The translations under genes and the position numbers were made by a program. Below are positions 57,459 through 64,000 of a DNA stretch of 64,000 nucleotides, in pieces. Positions within the stretch are counted from its first letter, which is position 1, and every line of letters starts with the position of its first letter. The notes beneath the pieces were generated by a model that was given only the letters and a program-made list of their open reading frames with translations, did not search any database and was not told the DNA's origin. This DNA comes from DASUPK01 sp963782345 (GTDB lineage Bacteria; Actinomycetota; Thermoleophilia; Solirubrobacterales; 70-9): the NCBI GenBank assembly GCA_963782345.1, contig CAWAJF010000013.1:31502-95501 (forward strand), read 5' to 3'.

Positions 57459-57500
57459 GAGAGGGTCCAGCGGAAGCGAAGCTGAGCAGCAACCCGATTG
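57459..57500 (+). repeat. Dispersed hairpin repeat, degenerate copy 7
   Basis: Flank TGAGAGGG, then CAGC (57468-57471), GGAAGCGAA, GCTG, and tail AGCAACCCGATT. The tail is kept while the stem is eroded. It separates lhr from the Nei-like gene. Confidence 0.55.
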
Positions 57501-58289
57501 ATGGAGGGAGACGCGATCCTCCGGCTGGCCAGGAGCATCGACGCGAGGCTGGCCGGAAAGGAGATCTCCTCCCGCACCCCGGGACCGCGCCGCCCGGCCG
57601 GGCTGCCGGCATCAGAGCTCGATTGCCGCACCCTGGAGCGCGTCGAGAGCCGCGGCAAGCACCTGCTAATCCACTTCGACGCGGACCTCGTGCTGCACAG
57701 CCATCTCGGCGTGCGCGGCAGCTGGCAGCTCTACAGCGCCGGCGAGCCCTGGCGGCGCCCCGCGCACGAGGCCTGGATCGCTCTGTCGGCTGAGGGCACC
57801 GAGGCCGTCAACTTCGGCGGCTCGATGATGCGGATCGTCCGCGAGGCCCAGCTGCGCCGCGACCCCCGGCTCGCGCGGCTCGGTCCGGACCTGCTGGGAG
57901 ACGACTTCGACGCGGCCCTGGCCGTCGACCGGATCCGCGGGACGCGGCCGGAGCTCGAGCTCGGCAACGCCCTGCTGGGTCAGCGGCTGGTCGCCGGCAT
58001 CGGAAACATCTTCAAGTCGGAGGGCTGCTTCGCGGCACGGATCGACCCGCACATGCCAGTCGGCTCGCTGTCCGACGAGGAGCTGGTCGGCGTCCTGGAG
58101 GCGACGAGAGAGCTGATGCTCGAGGCGGTGGACACCGGGCGCCAACCAAGTCAGGTGTACCGGAAGGCTGGAAGGCCCTGCCCACGCTGCGGAACGACGA
58201 TCCTCTCCCGGGCCCAGGGCGAATCCGCCCGGATCACCTACTGGTGCCCCGCCTGTCAGCCGGGTGCTCGGCCGGCTCAGGGGCGATAA
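57501..58289 (+). CDS. nei: Fpg/Nei-family DNA glycosylase without Pro2
   Basis: Bifunctional repair glycosylase fold (262 residues). It has the catalytic Glu near the N-terminus (EGDAI), the Lys in RGKHLLIHF, the H2TH region (LGNALLGQRLVAGIGNIFKSEGCF) and a C-terminal zinc finger (CPRCG and CPACQ). Active enzymes begin MPEGDTI, and the free Pro forms the Schiff base. Here the frame reads M-E-G-D from ATG 57501, or M-M-E-G-D from TTG 57498, so Met takes the place of Pro. It may use another amine, or be inactive as a lyase. Confidence 0.85.
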   Translation: MEGDAILRLARSIDARLAGKEISSRTPGPRRPAGLPASELDCRTLERVESRGKHLLIHFDADLVLHSHLGVRGSWQLYSAGEPWRRPAHEAWIALSAEGTEAVNFGGSMMRIVREAQLRRDPRLARLGPDLLGDDFDAALAVDRIRGTRPELELGNALLGQRLVAGIGNIFKSEGCFAARIDPHMPVGSLSDEELVGVLEATRELMLEAVDTGRQPSQVYRKAGRPCPRCGTTILSRAQGESARITYWCPACQPGARPAQGR

Positions 58290-58290
58290 T
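58285..58290 (+). promoter_or_regulatory. -10 box of a leaderless start (Crp gene)
   Basis: GATAAT lies 10 bases before the ATG at 58301 and overlaps the last codons of the Nei-like gene. Confidence 0.4.
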
Positions 58291-58300
58291 CGTCGGTGGG

Positions 58301-58999
58301 ATGGAGCGAGGAGCAAGAACCGGGATCATCGAGCTCCTGGGCCGCCTACCCCTCTTCTCGGAACTCTCACCCGAGGAGCTCGAGCGGGTGGCTCAGGTCG
58401 CTATCCCCCGGAGCTACCCGGCGGATACCCGGGTATTCCACGAGGGGGACCAGGGTGACGCCTGCTACATCGTCAAGGAGGGCAGCGCCCGGGTGATCCG
58501 CCAGCACTCGGACGGGCGGGTGATCACGCTCGCGACGCTCGGCCCGGGCGCGATCTTCGGGGAGCTCGCGATGCTGGACGGCGAGCGCCGCTCGGCCAGC
58601 ATCGAGGCCGCGGAGGACACCGAGCTCCTCGCGCTGCCGGCGACGGACATGCGAGCGCTGATCCGCGAGCACCCCGAGATGGCGGAGAAGCTCGTGGTGG
58701 CGCTCACCCGCCGCCTGCGCGAGGCCAACGAACGGATCGCGCGCCAGTCCTTCCAGACCGTGCCGAGCCGGGTCGCCGGCGTACTGAATCAGCTGCTCGC
58801 CGAGGAAACCACCACCCCGCTGGTCAGGGATCGCGTGACGATCCGGCTGCGCCAGTCCGACCTCGCCCAGATGGCCGGGACCTCACGCGAGAGCGTCAGC
58901 AGGTTCCTGGCGACGCTCGAGCGCGCCGGAGTGGTCCAGGTGGGCAGGGGCCGCGTCACGGTGATCGAGCCCGAGCGCCTCGACGCCTACATTTTTTGA
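58301..58999 (+). CDS. Crp/Fnr-family transcriptional regulator
   Basis: A 232-residue regulator. The cyclic-nucleotide binding fold covers residues 10-130 (LLGRLPLFSELSPEELERVA; GPGAIFGELAMLDGERRSASIEAAEDTEL, with the Glu and Arg-Ser of a cAMP-type pocket). The helix-turn-helix is near 175-200 (RQSDLAQMAGTSRESVSRFLATLERAGVV). The FGEL...RSA pattern fits true cAMP binding, as in actinobacterial Crp. There are no Fnr-type cysteines. Pcm follows 4 bp later. Confidence 0.9.
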   Translation: MERGARTGIIELLGRLPLFSELSPEELERVAQVAIPRSYPADTRVFHEGDQGDACYIVKEGSARVIRQHSDGRVITLATLGPGAIFGELAMLDGERRSASIEAAEDTELLALPATDMRALIREHPEMAEKLVVALTRRLREANERIARQSFQTVPSRVAGVLNQLLAEETTTPLVRDRVTIRLRQSDLAQMAGTSRESVSRFLATLERAGVVQVGRGRVTVIEPERLDAYIF

Positions 59000-59003
59000 C
59001 CTG

Positions 59004-59663
59004 GTGACCGACTTCGCGGCTCAACGCGCACGCATGGTCGAGCACCAGCTGCGCCGTCGCGGAATAGAGGACGAGCGCGTGCTCGCCGCGATGGCCGCCG
59101 TTCCCCGCGAGCGCTTCGTGCCCGATGGGGTGCGCGCCGGTGCGTACAACGACTCGGCACTGCCGATCGGCCGCGAGCAGACCATCTCGCAGCCGTGGGT
59201 GGTGGCGGCGATCTGCGAGGCGCTCCGGCTCGAAGGAGATGAGAAGGTGCTCGAGGTCGGGACCGGCTCGGGCTACTCAGCCGCGGTGCTGGCCAGGCTG
59301 GCCTCCCAAGTGATCAGCATCGAGCGGGTGCCGGAGCTCGGCGAGCTCGCCCGGCAGAAGCTTGGCGAGCTCGGCATCGGCAATGTCGAGGTCTTCGTCG
59401 AGGACGGCAGCCGCGGACATCCCGAGGAAGCTCCCTACGCCGCGATCGCCGTGCACGCCGCCACGCCCGAGGCGCCGCACAGCCTGCTCGCCGAGCTCGC
59501 CACCAACGGACGGCTGGTCGTCCCGATCGCGACCGGCTCGGCCGATCTCCTGGTCGCCTTCATCCGCGAGAACGGCGATCTGCGCCAGGAGACCATCGGA
59601 CCGTGCCGCTTCGTCCCACTGATCGGCGCCGAGGGCTTCAACCCTCCTGAGGAGGCTCAGTAG
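59004..59663 (+). CDS. pcm: Protein-L-isoaspartate O-methyltransferase
   Basis: SAM-dependent repair enzyme (219 residues) that methylates isoaspartyl residues in aged proteins. It begins with the family helices (MVEHQLRRRGIEDERVLAAMAAVPRERFVPD), and then has the substrate loop LPIGREQTISQPW and the SAM motif VLEVGTGSGYSAAVLA. VAVHAATPEAPHSLLAEL and GRLVVPIAT follow. Some relatives are involved in secondary metabolism, but this one looks standard. The GTG start is 4 bp after the Crp gene, so the two share a transcript. Confidence 0.9.
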   Translation: MTDFAAQRARMVEHQLRRRGIEDERVLAAMAAVPRERFVPDGVRAGAYNDSALPIGREQTISQPWVVAAICEALRLEGDEKVLEVGTGSGYSAAVLARLASQVISIERVPELGELARQKLGELGIGNVEVFVEDGSRGHPEEAPYAAIAVHAATPEAPHSLLAELATNGRLVVPIATGSADLLVAFIRENGDLRQETIGPCRFVPLIGAEGFNPPEEAQ

Positions 59664-59688
59664 GCGAACGCAGCGACCGCGCCTGAAG

Positions 59689-59694
59689 TAGGCT
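59689..59694 (+). promoter_or_regulatory. -10 box of a leaderless start (ASCH gene)
   Basis: TAGGCT lies 6 bases before the GTG at 59701. No ribosome site is present. Confidence 0.35.
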
Positions 59695-59700
59695 CGCCTC

Positions 59701-60105
59701 GTGAATTCCGCGCTCTACGTCCTCAACTTCTATTCGCCGGTCTTCGTCGATCAGCTGCGCAGCGGCCGCAAGACCGCGACGATCCGGCTCGGCGACAAAT
59801 CGCGCAAGTACAAGCGCGGGCAGGTCGTCTGGATCACGATCGGCTACCGCCACCAGGCGCGGGAGAAGATCTTCGCCGCCGTGATCGACGACGTCGAAGT
59901 GAAGAGGATCGCAGAGCTCTCGCCGCGCGACATCGAGCACGACAACCCGGAGTTCCGCCGCCGCGAGGAGACCCTGGACTTCCTGGAGAAGATCTACACC
60001 CGGCCGATCGGAGATGACGACACCGTCACTGTGATCCGTTTCTCGCAAATCGTCGAAAGGCCAAGCACTCAGTTCGGAAACGGCGAAACGCCGTCTCGGA
60101 ACTGA
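59701..60105 (+). CDS. ASCH-domain protein
   Basis: A 134-residue PUA-like ASCH domain with the typical GRKTATIRLGDKSRKYKRGQVVWITIG segment near the start, which forms the putative nucleic-acid or nucleoside pocket. EIYTRP-like IYTRPIGDDDTVTVIRF closes the fold. ASCH proteins bind RNA, and some hydrolyse N4-acetylcytidine. The role here is unknown. A SRPBCC gene follows after 6 bp. Confidence 0.78.
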   Translation: MNSALYVLNFYSPVFVDQLRSGRKTATIRLGDKSRKYKRGQVVWITIGYRHQAREKIFAAVIDDVEVKRIAELSPRDIEHDNPEFRRREETLDFLEKIYTRPIGDDDTVTVIRFSQIVERPSTQFGNGETPSRN

Positions 60106-60111
60106 CTCGGC

Positions 60112-60585
60112 GTGGCTGAATACCGCTTCCTGACAACCTGGCTGCTCGAGTCTCCCCTGGAGCGAGTCTGGGACGCGATCTACGAGTCGGAGCGCTGGCC
60201 CGAGTGGTGGCACGGCGTGCTCGAGGCCGACAAGCTCGAAGAGGGCGACGAGTCGGGCGTCGGGCAGTACGGGCGCTACGTCTGGAAGTCGCGGCTGCCC
60301 TACAGGCTCGAGTTCTTCGTGCGGACCACCAAGGTCCAGAAGCCCTATCTGCTGGAGGGGAACGCCGAGGGAGAGCTCACCGGCATCGGGCGCTGGCGGC
60401 TGTTCGAGCAGGGTGGTGCGACGGCCGCCCTCTATGAGTGGAACGTGCGCACCACTCGCGCCTGGATGAACCTGCTTTCGCCGGTCGCCCGCCCGATCTT
60501 CGCCGTCAACCACGACTACGTGATGCGCAACGGCGGGCACGGGCTCGCGAAGCTCCTCGGCGCGCCTCTGCTCGCCATTGACTAG
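60112..60585 (+). CDS. SRPBCC-family protein
   Basis: A 157-residue START-like domain (YRFLTTWLLESPLERVWDAIYESERWPEWWHGV; RYVWKSRLPYRLEFFVRTT; the C-terminal AVNHDYVMRNGGHGLAKLLG). It is one of four SRPBCC proteins in this window and the only one in an ASCH context. The ligand is unknown. It starts at GTG and ends about 120 bp before groES; that gap carries the heat-shock promoter. Confidence 0.78.
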   Translation: MAEYRFLTTWLLESPLERVWDAIYESERWPEWWHGVLEADKLEEGDESGVGQYGRYVWKSRLPYRLEFFVRTTKVQKPYLLEGNAEGELTGIGRWRLFEQGGATAALYEWNVRTTRAWMNLLSPVARPIFAVNHDYVMRNGGHGLAKLLGAPLLAID

Positions 60586-60614
60586 CTGAACACAGGCCGA
60601 GAGCCCGGTCTGGC

Positions 60615-60657
60615 TACAATCACGACGCGGGCTGGCACTCTCCTATCGAGAGTGCCA
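60615..60657 (+). promoter_or_regulatory. groES promoter with CIRCE operator
   Basis: The -10 TACAAT is at 60615-60620. The CIRCE inverted repeat TGGCACTC (60633-60640), a 9-base spacer and GAGTGCCA (60650-60657) follow at the transcript start. The consensus is TTAGCACTC-N9-GAGTGCTAA, so HrcA control is expected. hrcA is not in the window. Confidence 0.9.
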
Positions 60658-60708
60658 AAGTGGCCCGCAGGCTTGAGAACCACCCATCCGAGCTAGGAGG
60701 AATTGCCG

Positions 60709-60996
60709 ATGAAGCTGAAGCCGCTAGGCGACCGCCTGATCGTTCAGGCAGTCGAGGAGGAGGAGACGACCGCAAGTGGGATCGTCCTTCCCGACACAGC
60801 GAAGGAGAAGCCGCAGAAGGGCAAGGTGCTCGCTGTCGGCGACGGAGCCATTCAGGAGGACGGAAGCCGCCGCCCGCTGGATGTTGGCGAGGGCGACGAG
60901 GTCCTCTATTCGAAGTACGGCGGCACCGAAATCACAGTCGACGGAGACGAGCTGCTCGTCCTGCGCGAGTCAGATGTCCTCGCGAAGGTCGGCTAG
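60709..60996 (+). CDS. groES: Co-chaperonin GroES
   Basis: A 95-residue lid of the GroEL chaperonin (MKLKPLGDRLIVQAVEEEETTASGIVLPDTAKEKPQKGKVLAVGDG, with the mobile loop around TTASGIVLP). It is of usual length and complete. AGGAGGA lies 7 bases before the ATG. It is transcribed from the CIRCE promoter together with groEL, which starts 35 bp later. An in-frame TTG at 60703 is less likely than the ATG. Confidence 0.97.
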   Translation: MKLKPLGDRLIVQAVEEEETTASGIVLPDTAKEKPQKGKVLAVGDGAIQEDGSRRPLDVGEGDEVLYSKYGGTEITVDGDELLVLRESDVLAKVG

Positions 60997-61031
60997 CTAG
61001 TCCAAGGACTTAGGAAGGAGGAAGCACACAT

Positions 61032-62672
<1,641 letters not shown>

Positions 62673-62673
62673 T

Positions 62674-62729
62674 TCGCCTCAACAGGCGAGTGTTTCTTGC
62701 AAGAGGCCCGGCCAGCGCCGGGCCTCTTT
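62674..62729 (+). terminator. Tandem terminators after groEL
   Basis: First hairpin TCGCCT, CAAC, AGGCGA (62674-62689), followed by GTGTTTCTT. Second, stronger hairpin with a perfect 12 bp stem (62701-62712 with 62717-62728), a 4-base loop and TTT at the end. The second can also serve the converging minus-strand gene. Confidence 0.85.
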
Positions 62730-62754
62730 GCGTTCGCGCAGCCGGCTTCCAGCG

Positions 62755-63624
62755 CTAGGTGCCGAGGACCGCGCTCATCGGGCGGGGCTCCACGCCGAGG
62801 CTCTCGGCATCGGACGTGCCGCGGGCCGTCGTCATCGGCACCTCCATCAGCTCCGCCTCCTCCCAGGTTGCGAAGACGGAAGGCCCAGCGATCAGCTCGA
62901 GACCGTGCAGCCCAGCGCGGACCAGGGGCAGCGGCACGTGCACGAGCGGCCGCGTTCGGCCGCCCGCCTCGAGGACGCGCTCGACGATCTCCTCGTAGGA
63001 GAGAGCCTCCGGCCCGGCCAGCTCGTAGCGGTCCCCATCGGCCCCATCCAGCGCCGAGACGACGCAGCGAGCGACGTCCCGGGCCCAGATCGGCTGGTAG
63101 AGCGTGCGTCCCGAGCCCGAGAGCGGAACCGCCGGGAGGATCGCCAGGCGCTGCAGCAGGGTGATCCAGGGATCCCCAGGGCGGTAGACGATCGAGGGAG
63201 CGAAGACCGTGGCGTCGAGATCCGACTCGAGCACCGCGCGCTCGGCGATCGCCTTCGACCGAAAGAAGCGCGTCCGCTGGAAGCCGGTCGCCCCCATTGC
63301 CGAGAAGTAGACGAAGCGCTGCACCCCTGCCCTCTCAGCCGAGCGCAGCAACCGCGCCGTGGCGAGGCCGTTCAGCTCCTCGATCGTCCCGCCGGGCTGG
63401 TCGCGGGTCGTGGCAGCGAGGTGGATGACGGTGTCGACTCCGCGCATCGCGTGACGGATGGAGAGCGGATCCCGCAGGTCCGCGAGGGCGATCTGGACGT
63501 CCACCCGGTGCTCGCCAAGCTTCCTCGGGTCCCTCACCAGAGCCCGGATCTCCTGGCCGTCGCCGAGCAGCGCGGGCAGGAGCTCTCCGCCCACCACTCC
63601 TGTCGCTCCGGTCAGCAGGATCAC
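62755..63624 (-). CDS. NAD(P)-binding SDR-like protein (NmrA/NDUFA9-like)
   Basis: A 289-residue atypical extended short-chain dehydrogenase. It opens with MILLTGATGVVGGELLPALL (Rossmann GxxGxxG), then ALVRDPRKLGEH, DTVIHLAATTRDQPGG and FVYFSAMGATGF; the catalytic YxxxK is altered (RSKAIAERAV). Such proteins are redox sensors or quinone and complex I accessory factors. The start is taken as GTG 63624, 6 bases after TACAGT; the longer open frame overlaps the divergent ferredoxin gene and is rejected. Confidence 0.8.
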   Translation of the reverse strand: MILLTGATGVVGGELLPALLGDGQEIRALVRDPRKLGEHRVDVQIALADLRDPLSIRHAMRGVDTVIHLAATTRDQPGGTIEELNGLATARLLRSAERAGVQRFVYFSAMGATGFQRTRFFRSKAIAERAVLESDLDATVFAPSIVYRPGDPWITLLQRLAILPAVPLSGSGRTLYQPIWARDVARCVVSALDGADGDRYELAGPEALSYEEIVERVLEAGGRTRPLVHVPLPLVRAGLHGLELIAGPSVFATWEEAELMEVPMTTARGTSDAESLGVEPRPMSAVLGT

Positions 63625-63630
63625 GCCGCC

Positions 63631-63636
63631 ACTGTA
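63631..63636 (-). promoter_or_regulatory. -10 box of a leaderless start (SDR-like gene)
   Basis: On the minus strand TACAGT ends 6 bases before the GTG at 63624, with no ribosome site. Confidence 0.4.
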
Positions 63637-63650
63637 ACCAGGCACCCTCC

Positions 63651-63703
63651 GCGAGCCCGGCTCGCCTAGAATGTCGCGTTCCGCGGCGCCCACTGGGCGC
63701 CGC
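63651..63703 (+). promoter_or_regulatory. Ferredoxin promoter with palindrome and 5' hairpin
   Basis: A perfect palindrome GCGAGCC, C, GGCTCGC (63651-63665) directly precedes the -10 TAGAAT (63667-63672). A hairpin with a 9 bp stem GCGGCGCCC/GGGCGCCGC and loop ACT (63683-63703) falls at the very start of the predicted transcript. The first may be an operator, the second an mRNA stabiliser. Confidence 0.55.
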
Positions 63704-63736
63704 AATCGCAACCACGACTCCGGAAAGGACTGCGCC

Positions 63737-64000
63737 TTGGCATACGTGATCGCCGAACCGTGCATCGGCACCAAGGACAACTCCTGCGTAGAGGTCTGCC
63801 CCGTCGACTGCATTCACCCGACGCCTGACGAGCCCGACTACGACGCCGTCGAGCAGCTCTACATCGATCCGGACGAGTGCATCGACTGCGACGCCTGCGT
63901 CGAGGCCTGTCCCGTGGACGCCTGCTTCGCCGAGGACCAGCTCCCGGAGGAGTGGTCCAAGTACACGCAGATCAACCTCGAGTACTACAAGTCGCAGGGC
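63737..64000 (+). CDS. fdxA: 7Fe ferredoxin, cut by the right edge
   Basis: Electron carrier with one [3Fe-4S] and one [4Fe-4S] cluster. 88 codons are visible from TTG 63737 (ribosome site GGAAAGGA) and the frame is open at the edge. The first site reads PCIGTKDNSCVEVCPVDC, and the second CIDCDACVEACP. A 13-residue insert PTPDEPDYDAVEQ separates them, as in FdxA-type proteins of actinomycetes. It could donate electrons to sulfite reductase or P450s; no partner is adjacent. Confidence 0.9.
   Translation, partial: MAYVIAEPCIGTKDNSCVEVCPVDCIHPTPDEPDYDAVEQLYIDPDECIDCDACVEACPVDACFAEDQLPEEWSKYTQINLEYYKSQG

Noticed and set aside
55253..57658. An 801-codon minus-strand frame opposite the end of lhr
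   Set aside because: It has the same shadow composition and no recognisable motif, and it runs across the lhr/nei gap.
60578..60583. TTGACT as the -35 of the groES promoter
   Set aside because: It lies 31 bases from the -10 TACAAT, too far for a normal spacer.

Overview
The window is a stretch of high-GC bacterial chromosome, densely packed with genes on both strands. The gene set points to an actinomycete: an acyl-CoA carboxylase alpha chain with its biotin carrier domain fused on, a PafB-PafC type WYL regulator, a 7Fe ferredoxin, a full-length Lhr helicase, DrrAB-like ABC export genes, and many start codons that sit 6 to 12 bases after a TANNNT-like box, as leaderless genes do. A deep lineage such as Thermoleophilia (Solirubrobacterales) is my best guess, but that is an inference from overall flavour. 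There is no rRNA and no CRISPR array. One tRNA gene (Phe, GAA) is present.

Layout. 1-6916 is an assimilatory sulfate module: sulfite reductase (cut by the left edge), CysH, ATP sulfurylase, APS kinase, a PHP-domain phosphatase that may clear pAp, an Rrf2 regulator and a TSUP-family permease. 6990-18210 is housekeeping: acyl-CoA carboxylase, succinyl-CoA synthetase (sucCD), an aminotransferase, a DtxR-like metalloregulator, an ArsR/SRPBCC pair facing clpP, HAD phosphatases and a divergent dihydropteroate synthase. 18203-24749 holds a DUF1998-type helicase, a LOG-like protein, a metallo-beta-lactamase (MBL) fold protein, and an ABC exporter beside a short GH15-like lipoprotein. 24781-26605 is the one clearly accessory patch: tRNA-Phe followed by a SnoaL gene, a frameshifted membrane-protein gene and the C-terminal stub of a phage terminase. 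26606-34996 encodes envelope proteins (a GT-C glycosyltransferase, a lipoprotein of the penicillin acylase family, LtrA), endonuclease IV, a YhaM-like nuclease and an exported peptide with eleven consecutive histidines. 35084-40329 carries a PafBC fusion and a LuxR/TPR regulator followed by a flavin monooxygenase. 40326-42992 is a tight five-gene operon (ArsR, SRPBCC, DHFR-like, SMP-30, VOC) with a palindromic operator inside its own promoter. 43051-50596 contains a second penicillin acylase homologue, an RTX-repeat secreted protein and rmlA-rmlD-rmlB without rmlC. 50691-64000 has an MMPL transporter, Lhr, a Nei-type glycosylase lacking the usual N-terminal proline, Crp, Pcm, an ASCH protein, groES-groEL under a CIRCE operator, an NAD(P)-binding protein and a 7Fe ferredoxin cut by the right edge.

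The most unusual non-coding signal is a family of 30-45 bp intergenic hairpins. At least six good copies have conserved flanks, and the stem bases change in a compensating way between copies. Other notable signals are a perfect 80 bp tandem duplication before cysH that encodes two identical Arg-rich leader peptides, and several perfect palindromes placed within or beside promoters.
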